A DNA stretch of 64,000 nt, taken from contig NW_009799103.1 in the NCBI RefSeq assembly GCF_000213175.1, forward strand, positions 3,561,921 to 3,625,920, written 5' to 3'. This stretch comes from Neurospora tetrasperma FGSC 2508 (taxonomy: Eukaryota > Ascomycota > Sordariomycetes > Sordariales > Sordariaceae). The notes under the pieces are model-generated. The model saw only the letters and a list, made by a program, of their open reading frames with translations, had not been told where the DNA came from and did no database searches. The position numbers and the translations under genes were made by a program. Below, in pieces: positions 24,736 through 35,194 of this stretch. The number at the start of each line of letters is the position of its first letter. Positions within the stretch are counted from its first letter, which is position 1.

Positions 24736-27700
24736 TTACATAGATGTATTTTCTTCGACCTTATCGACAACAGAGACACTTCCACTTGTCTTGTTGATTT
24801 CCACCTCTTCGCCAGGCGAATCTGCTATTTGCTTGAGGCCAGCATCGAGATCCACCACGGTATCAAGAGTCTTTCTCAGAGGTACCTCTGCAGCAACAAT
24901 AGGAGCAGCAGGAGCAGCAGGAGCAGCAGGAGCAGCAGGAGCACTAGGGGCGGTATTCTTCTCCTCAGTATCAGTAGCAGCGACACCACCACCCTTTTCC
25001 CCACCACCATCACCAGAGGCAGGACCAGTATTGCCACCGCTAAGCACCACCTTGGCAACAGCACTCCTCTGCTTGAAAGCCATGTAATACTTGGCTAGGT
25101 AACCCTCCCCGATACGGAGTACCTCCGTGTCACCGTCTACGTAGGTGACTAGCTCATGCAGAACGGGCCATAGGGCGTAGTCCGCTGGGGAGGGAGCCTC
25201 GCCGCCGCAAATGTAGAAAGGGGTCAGGTGATGCTTGTCCTGATCCTTCGCTGCTGGTTCTTTTGGCTGGGTTTTAGTCTCTGCTTCAGATGCTGTTGGC
25301 GGAAAATCTGTACTGTCGGTGGTTGTCGTCGTTGCCGCGACAGTATGAGCCTCTTGTGCATATTCCTCCCACTGCTTCAACAGCGCCTTCTTCTCCCTGA
25401 TTGCTTGCTTCACCTTCTCCGCCCCAGAAGTGCTGCTGACCTTGTCATCACCACTCTCTTCCGTTTTTGTCCTATCCGACCTCTTAAGCAGCCAACTCCA
25501 AGCCGTCCACAACTCGTCCACCTCCTCCAGCCTCGCGAACCTCTTTGCCACTTGGGCTGGTGTCATCTGATCGTACCTCCTGCCTGCTCCATACACTGCA
25601 TCCAAATACCTCAGGATACTGACATCCCCAACCACCTCGGTCCGCGCCGGATCGTTATCCACGAACTTGACTCCGACCTTGACCTTTCTTCCTCTTCTTT
25701 CAGACTGCTCCTCCTCGTCCTCACCCGAACCACCAGAAGCGTCAATAGCCCCCCTAGCCACTCCAATCCCCATATCCGCCAACGCCAGCGCCACCCTCGT
25801 GTTCTCCACTGTGCACGCCCTCCCCTGGACACTACCCGCAAAGAACCTCTTCGGGCTGCCCATATGCAAAACATTAAACCCCGCTCCATAGTTCTTCTCC
25901 CAATCAAACTCGGAAACATGGTTCTCATGCCCAAAAGCCTGCAGCATCCTAACCGCCTCGTCAGTTTGGCCGTTCACCACCGGTTGGGCTTCCTCTTTGG
26001 TTTTCCCGACGGCGCCCTGGCCCCAAATCATGGTTTGAGAAGCGTTGAGGAAGGTGCCGATTTGTCGAAAGGTCAGGCTGATGCGCGCGCCCGAGTAGGC
26101 CAGCTCGGAAGAGGACTTGTCACGGTCGGAGCGCTTGTCGGGACGAATGGCGTGTAGCCAGCGCATATTTGTTTGGAGGCCCATACGGAGGAGGGAGTTG
26201 TGGGGGAGAGGGGCGCGTTGGATCTGGCGTTTGGTTTTTTCTGCTGCTGATGGACTCTCAGAGGTCCCTCCTGCTGCTGCTGCTGCTGCCGGCGTATCCT
26301 TCTTGTCCTTGTCCTTGGGTGGTCGCTTGGTGCGGAGGACCATGGTTCGTTCAGCGCCGAGACTGACGTTGGCAATGTAACTGCCGCGGACAATGTCCAG
26401 GGTTTTGTCGCTGTGCTCGCTTATGTAGTCGCTGCTGTTACGGTAGTGCTGGATAAGGACGTGGTTGAGTGGATGGCCGAGGTGCTTCTCGATCTCGTTC
26501 TTGATAGCAAGGACAGTGGGAGAGAAGGGGAGAAGTGGTGGTGACTCGTCTGCTGGATGACGGTATACTGGCATGTTTCCTTCGTCGTCGACAGCACCCT
26601 GAACTGCGATGCGTCGTGGAACTTCACCACCCAAGTGGGACATGCCGGCCCAGCTGACTTCTTCCAGAAGCCGCTCAAAGGCATGAGCGGCGAGATCAGG
26701 CGAGAGGGCATTGGTGATAACAGTGGTGTCTCCCTCACAAAGCGGTTCAGAGACGGTCGATTTTTGATGATCTTCCATAGTGGTTGTTGATGACGTCTTT
26801 GTATGAGTTTCTCGAGAATTGCTAGACGACTGCGGGGTGTTTGGATCTGGCTGATTTGATGTTGCTGGGGTTGAAGGGGTATCCTTGATTTGTTCCAGCG
26901 CTTCGGCCGAGTCCCGATCTTTGTTATCTCCCTGGAAGTGGGACGGCGAACTTGATGATGAGCTCGTTGAGGTTATGTCACGTCGAAATCGTGGCTTAAC
27001 GGCTACTCTTGTAGTCTGTGAGGATGGTGAGGGATCAGCACCATCAACTGGTTTTGCGCCGAGTACGCCTGGAGAGCCAGATAGCGATTGACTAATTCGT
27101 TCCACGTTTCGACGCTTGATAGACAAGACCTCTGACTCAATGTTGTCCATGTCAGCCTCGAAATCAGCTTCCAAGGGCGCAAGACTGTCGGCCAAAGGAT
27201 TCGATAGATCTCCATGGGTTACCATGGGCTGTGTAAGAGGTACATTAGCGTGCCTGGTGGCTTGGCGTGGTTGTGGCGTGGTAGAGCTGCCTGAATTTGT
27301 GGTGCTCCGTGATGGAGGAAGTGGTTCGATCGGAGAGATAATACTGAGGTCTATTGACACCTTGGCCATTGTTGGTGAAAGTCCCGTCGAGTGATTTGTT
27401 GAAGCCTTTGGAGGGGCGGAGGAGACTCTGTCTCGGTCCTGTTTGCTCTCTTTTGCCTTTCCAGGCTTCTTGACATCCCTGCTCCCGCTCGACGGCTTTG
27501 TCCTATGGCCGTGTTTCGCCGAATTTCTGGGCTGAGTGGGCTGTAACTTGTCGATGAGGGCTGGTGAGTCCAGGAGATCGCAACCCGTGAGTTTCTCTAG
27601 TTGTTGGACGGCATTGACGTGTCGTGCATATGACCGATAGCCGCAGCAATCCTCCACGATAGTGATGTCGTAGGCATGTTTTCCAGCTTCCAGGGCGGTC

Positions 27701-28275
27701 GCAAAGACGCCTACATTGGTAAGGGAACCACACACGTACATATCCGTCACAAAACGCATTCTCAGCTGTTGAACCAGCTGCGATTGGCCCGGAGGGAATG
27801 CGCTGTAGTGCGATTTGGTGGTTATAAAGTCGCGACCACGCATGATGGAAGACTCAATGTTGGGCGGAAAATTGGCGCCTGGTGTGCCCTTCCGGACGCA
27901 TGCCGGTTTGGCAAGGCCGCCAACAACGGTCAAGAACGCCTCCTCATCAGCTCCCATGAGTTGTTCGTCGTGATCTTTGGAGTTGGCACGCCTTCTTGTG
28001 GGTGAAGGGCGCATTGGTATATCGGATGCTATAATGGTGTCTCCCTCGGTATCTAGGGCGCGATGTTGTTCAAACTCGCTTCGAACCCATACGACATCGC
28101 CGGCACCGGAATCACGGAAGACCTTGACCAGTCCCAGAATGCGATCGACAAAACCATCTGGTTTGGTCACGGGCAAGGCACCGTCAGGAGATACAAAATC
28201 GTTTTGGAGGTCGACCACTATCAGTGCTTTTCTGGTTGGGAGGGCAGGCATCGCTGCCACGTTGATGGGAAACAT
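24736..28275 (-). CDS. Isochorismatase-like / AlkB-like dioxygenase / GST-like fusion protein
   Basis: A single uninterrupted exon encodes 1179 residues. Residues 10-235 are a cysteine-hydrolase (isochorismatase-like) domain with D22 in VVDLQNDF, K154 in TTKSHYSAF and C182 in VCGSLTNVGV, the expected triad. A long Ser/Thr/Pro-rich linker follows. About 545-745 is an AlkB-type 2-oxoglutarate/Fe(II) oxygenase: HSD near 620 gives the HxD pair, WLHAIRPDKR near 708 the distal histidine, and ARISLTFR the 2OG-binding arginine. About 765-1060 looks like a GST C-terminal helical domain, ending in SPADYALWPVLHEL. The tail has an Ala-Pro repeat. AlkB enzymes remove alkyl groups from nucleic acids or proteins; isochorismatase-like enzymes hydrolyse amides or vinyl ethers. 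The true substrates are unknown. A second Met at residue 9 could be the start. I infer one bifunctional protein because no stop or splice signal separates the domains. Confidence 0.88.
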   Translation of the reverse strand: MFPINVAAMPALPTRKALIVVDLQNDFVSPDGALPVTKPDGFVDRILGLVKVFRDSGAGDVVWVRSEFEQHRALDTEGDTIIASDIPMRPSPTRRRANSKDHDEQLMGADEEAFLTVVGGLAKPACVRKGTPGANFPPNIESSIMRGRDFITTKSHYSAFPPGQSQLVQQLRMRFVTDMYVCGSLTNVGVFATALEAGKHAYDITIVEDCCGYRSYARHVNAVQQLEKLTGCDLLDSPALIDKLQPTQPRNSAKHGHRTKPSSGSRDVKKPGKAKESKQDRDRVSSAPPKASTNHSTGLSPTMAKVSIDLSIISPIEPLPPSRSTTNSGSSTTPQPRQATRHANVPLTQPMVTHGDLSNPLADSLAPLEADFEADMDNIESEVLSIKRRNVERISQSLSGSPGVLGAKPVDGADPSPSSQTTRVAVKPRFRRDITSTSSSSSSPSHFQGDNKDRDSAEALEQIKDTPSTPATSNQPDPNTPQSSSNSRETHTKTSSTTTMEDHQKSTVSEPLCEGDTTVITNALSPDLAAHAFERLLEEVSWAGMSHLGGEVPRRIAVQGAVDDEGNMPVYRHPADESPPLLPFSPTVLAIKNEIEKHLGHPLNHVLIQHYRNSSDYISEHSDKTLDIVRGSYIANVSLGAERTMVLRTKRPPKDKDKKDTPAAAAAAGGTSESPSAAEKTKRQIQRAPLPHNSLLRMGLQTNMRWLHAIRPDKRSDRDKSSSELAYSGARISLTFRQIGTFLNASQTMIWGQGAVGKTKEEAQPVVNGQTDEAVRMLQAFGHENHVSEFDWEKNYGAGFNVLHMGSPKRFFAGSVQGRACTVENTRVALALADMGIGVARGAIDASGGSGEDEEEQSERRGRKVKVGVKFVDNDPARTEVVGDVSILRYLDAVYGAGRRYDQMTPAQVAKRFARLEEVDELWTAWSWLLKRSDRTKTEESGDDKVSSTSGAEKVKQAIREKKALLKQWEEYAQEAHTVAATTTTTDSTDFPPTASEAETKTQPKEPAAKDQDKHHLTPFYICGGEAPSPADYALWPVLHELVTYVDGDTEVLRIGEGYLAKYYMAFKQRSAVAKVVLSGGNTGPASGDGGGEKGGGVAATDTEEKNTAPSAPAAPAAPAAPAAPIVAAEVPLRKTLDTVVDLDAGLKQIADSPGEEVEINKTSGSVSVVDKVEENTSM
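24900..24943. repeat. GCAGCAGGA coding minisatellite
   Basis: Tandem 9-base units within the C-terminal tail of the AlkB-fusion gene encode repeated Ala-Ala-Pro on the minus strand. The unit keeps the reading frame, so copy-number change would lengthen the tail without breaking the gene. Confidence 0.85.
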
Positions 28276-30708
28276 GGCGGCAGTAAGTGAAAGCTAGTAA
28301 TATATGTTGGACGATGATTGATGTAAAGAGGAGATTGGATGATGGGTAGTTGATAATTGACTAAATTTTCGGGACATGTCAGCACAACACCGGGCTCATG
28401 AGGTCAGCGTGGATGCCGTGACCGGGGCGGCACGGAATGGTATGATGCCAGCGAGAGGAGGAATAGTCATTACCATCATGTCTCAAGATCTAGCAATCCC
28501 TATGGGCTGACAAAGATATAATGGGTGCCGACAAGCATTCCGGTCGAGCCCGCTTGTTGCTGTTGGTAAATCTGCAAAGGTAGAATGTCGGTTAACAACT
28601 GACTGAATGGAAGATGGTGGTTGTTGTTGTTGTTACACCACATAAGTGGTGCTGAATGTTGATGGTTGGACTCGGCCGAGTAAAGAATGTCGAGTGTTGA
28701 TTACCTAGATAAATAGAAGAAGCTGGGAGTGTCGGAAGAGCATAGATGACTAAGTATAGGTGTTTGAGTTATTGAAGAGGGTAGAGATAGGAGACTATCG
28801 TTGGTCGCCGGTTATCCATATCCGGGCCGTCACCACCGACATACGACCGACCACATGGCCGGCCGGGGGAGGACGGGTAGAGGTAGAGCTGTGGAGGATA
28901 ACAAGGCCACTAGTGTAGAAAATAGACGTTGACAACTTTAGGTTGATAGTCTCTGGACCATGAAGATCAAGGAGACCTTGGAATATACACAATTGGCAAC
29001 TTCACATCGGATAGGGACCGTGGTTCATCAATGAAATGCCGTGGGTTGCCCAACACTGGTTGCGCCTGGAGATGTTTAGGTATTGGTGGGTGTGAACGAA
29101 ACAAAAGTCACCCGCAGAATTGAAGATGGACTCGACTCTTTTTTTGTTCAAGTCCCTCGCGCCAAGAATGTGTAACGCGTGATGAAGCTGGCGTCTCTGG
29201 TTGGGCAGAGCTGGCTTCTCAGTAGATGGGAGGAGTGAAGAGTGTGACTTCTTTCCACTTTGGCTTTTGAAACTCGAAGACGGAAGGGAGAGAGAGAATG
29301 TTTAGTTGGCGATGCGGGGTCCTGTCACCTCGATGCCTTACAGGGGTCGGGGAGCACTTGCCGGACCAGGATGGATGACTTTGGTTGCAGTCTCGGAGTT
29401 CTCTGCAGGGCTGCCGTCAAGGCGGATTGGACGGTTTGGTGGGGGGCAGAACCATAATGGAACAAGGTAAAGGAGCAACCTCCGTCGACCAATCCACTCC
29501 TTCCATTCTGCCATCTTTATCTTTTTTTCTTTTTTTTCTTTTTTTTTTCCATTACTCTTCTTCTTCCCTCCTAGTGAGCTTTCCTCTGACGTTTTGTCGT
29601 CAGTTCCGCAAGCACAAGCAAACCAACGGAGCAATCCATTAACCGGACAACCTGACTCCATCGGCAACTTCCGTTCGTTGCCACCACATGCACAACATAG
29701 CTTGATGATATCGGTGCCTACATATATATCCGACCCTCGGTTGGCGGCTTATACATGAGACTGAAAAAAGAGGTTGTCGGATACGGCTATTATGTACATA
29801 GCTGAGGTCAATGAGCTATCTGCGAGTGACTGCTTGCCACTGATTCCTCTCAAAACCTATTCAAATTTGAGACAACCCTCAGAAAATGCAGCTGAGTCCT
29901 CTAATCGCTTCAACAAAGGTGCCGCCAAGGAAGCAAGCCTTCAAGATGGGCATCTGTGTGGAGCAGGTGAAAAGACTCCGGCGATGGACAGAAAGCAGCA
30001 ACTCCACTGAAGTATCAAGATATGGACTTTGACCACTCGGAAACAATCGCCAACCTAGTATTTGTCGACTAAATCGAGGACCAGTCGCTCTTGTTCGGTT
30101 GACGGGGACATCGATATACATTCCATTGCTAACTCTTTCCCCCAGAGCCTCTACACCATTGATATCAAGCGCCTAATGGCTCCATAGGAAGCCTGGCAAA
30201 GTCCTCTCATTGAACTGTCCCTGTCCATTCCTCCTGGTCGACCTTCGGCTTTTATTATCGTTGCTCCAGTCACACATCCATCGTGATAGTCACGACCAAT
30301 GCAACCACTTGGCAAGCATGGAGTCAATATTTCCCATACTCTCATGATTGACTCCCTGTTTCCGCGTCACATTCACGCACACTTGAGCAGTCAGTGAACG
30401 TCGATCATGCTGACGTGACAATGACAAGAACAATATTGTCCAATGGCTTCATGCAAGGAAATCAACATTCACCCACATGGCCATGTTTCCTTGCTTGGTA
30501 TGGATTTCAATTGCTCGCTCGCTTGTTGTTACACAAAAAAAAAGAGGCTATTCGGACCGGTGAGCTCATAGCAAGGGTAGATGTGACGCTGTCTGTGCAG
30601 GACTGAAGCGGTGTAAATCTTGACAGAAGGAAAAACAAAACTCACCATGCGCAACCAGCGGACGAGATCAGAGATAAAATATGTTTGCAAGACCCACAAA
30701 CACCTCGC
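28276..30708. other. Intergenic region, AlkB-fusion promoter side
   Basis: About 2.4 kb between the AlkB-fusion start and the LRR-kinase stop. It includes T-rich DNA at 29519-29550 and no coding unit I can support. The ten bases at 28839-28848 resemble the start of a Neurospora 5S rRNA gene, but the similarity ends there. Confidence 0.5.
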
Positions 30709-32247
30709 TTAGCTGAGGTTGGGAATCGGAATCCGCATCATACCCCGGAAGCCAACCAAGTCCTCCAACTCCACCGCAATGTCCTCAAACGACGGGCGCG
30801 AGTTAACTCGAGGGTCAGCGCACTGCTTCTGCAGTTTCTCCAGCCCTTGAACGATGGCCTCCTCTTCCTCTTCTGTGAGTTCGCTGCTGTCTCTAAAGGC
30901 AGGAGGAGCCGCATCGGCAGCAACAACAATGGCAGCCTCCGGCTCTGGGGTCTTCGTCGACTTCTTCTCCTTCTCCCTCCTGATCAAACCAAGCACATCC
31001 TCCAACAGATGCGCAAAAGCCAACACTTCCAACTTCTCCATGCCAGCATAGACCTCCTCGTCCGTGCCATAGATTGTAGCAGCACCAAAATCTCCCAGCA
31101 AGGCATGTCTGTCCGCCTTGCTCGCCAGGATGTTGTGCGCATACAAATCTCCATGCGCAATTCCCCTCTGATGAAGATGAGCAGCCGCTCCAGCAATGCC
31201 CGTCAACATGCCCAGCACCTCCGCCGCGCTCAGCGAGGCATCCTCGGGGAAGCAGTCGCGGCTGCAGGTATCGAAAGAAGGCGGCAGCCCCAAAGCCGCG
31301 TAGTACTCTGGAATCAACTGCATCACGATCCCTCCCTGGAACTTCTTCTCCTCCCCTTCAGCAGCAACAGCACCCTCAACAACCTCATCAGGATGCCCAA
31401 CCACCTTCCCCAAGACCGTAATCAACCCCTCATGAAACCCCGCCGCCAGCACCGCCGCCATCTCATCCCTGGGCGTCCCATCGCTCGTCACGCCGCCCTT
31501 GAAAACCTTGATCGCCACCTCCTCGGCATACTCGGCGCTCTGCTTCCACAACCCCCTAGAAATCACCCCCGACGCCCCCTCGCCCAGCGTCTCCTGCACT
31601 TCCAAGTTCTCCCACTCGATCTTTTCCAGATCAAACCTCGTCCCCGCCTTGGCTGTCGCTGCGGCCGTTTGCTTCTCGACACAAGGATTCCCCGCAAACG
31701 ACAAGAACGCCAGCTTGGGCAAGTCAAACAACCACTCTGGAAGCGTCTCGAATCGATTTGCGCTCAACCTTAGCAGCGCCAGGTTCTTGCATCCCGTGGC
31801 CATAGACTCTGGCAAGCTCGATAGCTGGTTCCCAGCTAACATGCACTTTTCCAACTTCTCGCACTTGCCTAGGTCCTCGGGTAGGGTGGAGATCTGGTTA
31901 TCTGTCAGGATCAACCACCTGAGTGTTTTGGTCGGCAAGGAACCTTCCGGGATGGAAGTCATTCTGTTGGAGCGAAAGGCGATCATCTCCAGGGAAGGGC
32001 ATTGTGCCAGGACGGAGGGAAAAGTGGAAAAGTTGTTGGAAGAGAGAAAAAGGATGCGCAGGTTGGGTAGAGAGGTGCCGAATTCGGAGGGGAGGGAGGA
32101 GAGGCCGGTTCCGGAAAGGTCGAGGCGCGTGAGGGTGGCGCCGAGAGTGAGGATGGCGGGGGGCAGGCCCGAGGGGAGCGGGCAGGTGAGTTTTAGGTGG
32201 GTGGTGGAGGCGTAGCCGCCGGTGTTGAGGGTTTCGAGGTCGTGCAT
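30709..32247 (-). CDS. Leucine-rich-repeat protein kinase of bacterial type
   Basis: A single exon encodes 512 residues from the first in-frame ATG (MHDLETLN). Residues 15-225 hold about eight leucine-rich repeats of the form LxxLxLSxNxLxxLP, including LRWLILTDNQIS. A kinase domain follows: glycine loop GEGASGVISRG, VAIK lysine, catalytic loop HGDLYAHN with Gly in place of the usual Arg of HRD, and GDFGAA for the DFG motif. It ends with a short kinase C-lobe. The order (repeats first, then a compact kinase with HGD) and phrases such as LRWLILTDN and HGDLYAHNIL match, from memory, a family common in proteobacteria rather than fungal kinases. The substrate is unknown, and there is no signal peptide or membrane segment, so it is probably cytosolic. 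It is transcribed divergently from taf8. Confidence 0.85.
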   Translation of the reverse strand: MHDLETLNTGGYASTTHLKLTCPLPSGLPPAILTLGATLTRLDLSGTGLSSLPSEFGTSLPNLRILFLSSNNFSTFPSVLAQCPSLEMIAFRSNRMTSIPEGSLPTKTLRWLILTDNQISTLPEDLGKCEKLEKCMLAGNQLSSLPESMATGCKNLALLRLSANRFETLPEWLFDLPKLAFLSFAGNPCVEKQTAAATAKAGTRFDLEKIEWENLEVQETLGEGASGVISRGLWKQSAEYAEEVAIKVFKGGVTSDGTPRDEMAAVLAAGFHEGLITVLGKVVGHPDEVVEGAVAAEGEEKKFQGGIVMQLIPEYYAALGLPPSFDTCSRDCFPEDASLSAAEVLGMLTGIAGAAAHLHQRGIAHGDLYAHNILASKADRHALLGDFGAATIYGTDEEVYAGMEKLEVLAFAHLLEDVLGLIRREKEKKSTKTPEPEAAIVVAADAAPPAFRDSSELTEEEEEAIVQGLEKLQKQCADPRVNSRPSFEDIAVELEDLVGFRGMMRIPIPNLS

Positions 32248-32252
32248 TATTC

Positions 32253-32280
32253 TGGTGGTGGTGGTGGTGGTGGTGGTGGT
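32253..32280. repeat. GTG trinucleotide microsatellite in the leader
   Basis: About nine GTG/GGT units lie directly upstream of the LRR-kinase ATG, so they sit in its 5' leader. They could be read as a poly-threonine run only from a non-ATG start. Confidence 0.85.
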
Positions 32281-33029
32281 AGTGACCTGGGTGGAAACGA
32301 AAGGATTGACTTGGGTAAGTAAGTAGTGTGATGGTTGTGGTGGTGAATGTTTAAACACGAAAGAGTGAAGTGAAGGAGTGAACTGAAGGCATTCACAAAG
32401 TCAAATTGTTAGTGTGAGTGTGATGCATGGTGGTGTCCGCTTGGTGGAACGCATTTTCCATCTTGGCGGATCCATCGTGGCCCAGAAAAAGATGCGATAA
32501 CGATAAGAGGAGGTCCACATTGAACGGCGTGAACTACGACTTGAGATGCATCTTATTGAACAAAGTAGACGAAACCACAAGTTCCTATTCTTGGTTTTAG
32601 TGATGCTCTTGATGATCTTGTTTCTTCGTCTCTGTCTGGAATAGCAACCGCCGTCGGTTCTCCAACTTCTTGCTTCAGTAAACAGATGCTCCCGGCAGGC
32701 AAGAACCCAAATCGCACTAGCGCCTGGCCCAAGCTGCAAGGCTGGTTTGACATCAGCTTGGCCTGTGCGTGGGTGATCCCCGACCGTTGAATGCATTTCC
32801 CAATTCAGCTCTCATGCAAGTTGAAGGTGCACCCGCGCCAGGTCTCATCGATTCGTCAAGAAGCTCAGTTCGCGACTTTCCAAACATCTTCAACCACCAA
32901 ATCAACTTTCCACTTCATCACCCTCCACACGGCCGCGTCACCATCTTTTGTCAACACGGGATAGCGACCGATATCAATACCATCGACAAAACGTATCATA
33001 TCGCTCCCGCGAACAATAAGCCATTAGCC
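32281..33029. other. Divergent promoter region of the LRR kinase and taf8
   Basis: About 750 bp between two divergent starts. Leader sequence upstream of taf8 is rich in CAAC/CACC. No other gene is seen. Confidence 0.5.
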
Positions 33030-34228
33030 ATGGCGACCGACTCGCGCAAGAGACCTGTGGATGCAGAGGGAGCGCAACCGTCACAACCCAAACGACCAAA
33101 GACCAACACATCAATACGAACAATTCTCGCAGTTGACGCCATCGGAAATTCATCAAAGGCAACGACAGCACCCACTCCCGACGGGCTGGCCAAGAATGGA
33201 CTGAGGCGGAGCATCGCGCTGGCGCTGGAGACGGTCGGCTTCGACGGTGCCACGTCCGAAGCAATAGAGAGCTTTACCATCATGACGGAGACGTGTATGC
33301 CGCCTGCGCTGAGGCTGCCCCGCGTCACCTTGCTTTTATGCTAACCTCACCTTGGCCAGACCTCCATTCGTTAACCGAAGAAGTCAAGGTCTTTGCAAAC
33401 GCCGCGCGCCGCTCCTACCCGATACCCAAGGATTTCGAAAACACCTTGAAGCGTTTCAACCTTACACCCACAGCGCTCTACTCCCATAGAAAACCCCCGA
33501 TACCGAAGAAGCAGCGACAGCCAGTATGGGAAGATCTCCCTCTAGACGCCGCCATCCCTACCGACCTTCCTGTTCTCGATCCCGAACTCGACGGCGCCGC
33601 AGACAAGGCAGCCAAGAACTACATCCCGAGCTCATTCCCCTCCTTTCCCAGCGTGCACACCTACAAGTACACGCCCGAAAGCGTCGAGGCCGCCACGACC
33701 GCACAGCACAGCATCATGACCGACACACAAGCCACCGTCACCATGACCCAGACCCAAACGATGGTCGAATCCCAGGCAGCAGCAGCAACAGCAGCAGTCG
33801 CAGCCCAGCAATCCCAGTTGCCAACCAAGATTCCCCAACGACCACTGGCACCCGACGAGATCCCCCGCGGCGATCCTAAGAAGATCCGCGAAGCCGCCGC
33901 CAAGGAAGCCAAGGCCGGAGAGCAGGCGCTGCGCCGTCTCATGCGCGCCAGCAAGATCGCGAAGCAAAAGGACGTGTCGGCCACGGCACAGCGGGACCCG
34001 TCTCGCAGGGAGCGGTACGCGCTGTGGGAGGCGGCGATGCGCGAGCTGGTGGAGGACGACACCAAGGCGAAAGGCAGGGAGGTGGCGCCCGCGTCTATGC
34101 ATAGTCAGCAGGGCCGGGTGGAGATTGCGGACCACAGCATGATTGTGAATGCGGAGAAGGGGTATTATCGGAAGGAGGTGGCTAGGCCGGGGGTGAGGAA
34201 GTTGGCGGGGGAGTTGGCGGGGAAGTAA
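33030..34228 (+). CDS. taf8: Transcription initiation factor TFIID subunit TAF8
   Basis: Two exons, 33030-33294 and 33360-34228, give 377 residues. The 65-nt intron (GTATGC...GCTAAC...CAG) splits the Tyr codon in TIMTETYLHSLTEEVKVFA. This choice restores the continuous histone-fold helix expected of the family. The N-terminus carries a KRP basic stretch (possible nuclear signal), then the histone fold (about residues 45-115) that pairs with TAF10. The conserved segment RRSYPIPKDFENTLKRFNLTPT resembles the TAF8 C-terminal domain and is followed by the proline-rich KPPIPKK. A Gln/Ala/Thr-rich middle and a charged helical tail follow. It acts in the nucleus within TFIID, with TAF2 and TAF10 known as partners. 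Confidence 0.92.
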
Positions 34229-35194
34229 GGCGTGAGGTGACCGCAGGGCAGTGGTGATGGAGATGCTTACGAGGGAAGAGGTCATCAGAAGGAGTGATCT
34301 CTCTCGGTAGATCAAGGATGACGAGTTCATCATGAGAGAGTTGCAGACATCACGGTTGGCTATGGTTATAGCCATGGTTGTGCGAGATCAATGCACATGA
34401 AGGCCGGATAGATTGGCATGCGAAGAGAAAGGTGAAGTGATCGGTCACGACCAGTGTCATGCTCACGGTTCTACGATCCTGAACATGGCACAAAGCTATT
34501 ATTGCTTGATTCAAAAGGCTTGGGGAGTTATTGGGTTGGTGCATCATTCAGAGCATTAGCATTTGTCGTCATTCTCGAGTTTATACAAGATACCCATACA
34601 AATATAAAGATAGACGGACAGTGGTCTATACAGCGGATGTTGAGTGGTTCCGAGGATACAACATTGTGTAGAACTTGTTATACTGTTCTTCCACTAAGAG
34701 AACTTCGATCCAGTGATCTGCGCATTGTTCTACACAAATTTCGAGTGAAGTCATATCTGAACCTTGGTGAATCTGTTTGTCATCGAACGGGGACGGGTAG
34801 TGAAGTTCTCAAGTAGGTACGTACTTGTATACTTGAACGCTGCCAGCCTTTGCCGGGCCGGCAATGGCACAGTGCACTTGAAGTGACGACACCGCAGTTT
34901 CGGGCAGGCCTGGGCTGCAGTCGGTGCCCCCAAAAGCGAGTGAAGGACAGTGTGAGCCCGCCATTTCGAGGCGACAGCGCCAAGACGGCAGCCGACCCCA
35001 CCGCCCAGCGACCGCAGTTGGCTGTGTCGGCCGACCCTATTTTCCGCCGCACAAAAATTTCCGGAATTCCTCGATCTCGTCGCCTGTCTCCGCATTGTGC
35101 CTTTGACGATTTCTGACCCGCGCAGAGGCACCGTGAAAAAGCTCCCCCATTCTCCCATTGATCCTCCCCTGATCAACCAGAAAGGAACTGCAAG
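34229..35194. other. cpc-2 promoter and leader
   Basis: About 970 bp between taf8 and cpc-2. The last 350 bp are GC-rich and probably contain the core promoter and 5' leader of a highly expressed gene. No further gene is seen. Confidence 0.55.

Noticed and set aside
28839-28848. Ten bases equal to the start of a Neurospora 5S rRNA gene
   Set aside because: The match stops after ten bases, and the internal control region and the other half of the gene are absent.
30685-31773. A 362-codon plus-strand frame
   Set aside because: It is the antisense shadow of the LRR kinase; the translation is basic and without domains.
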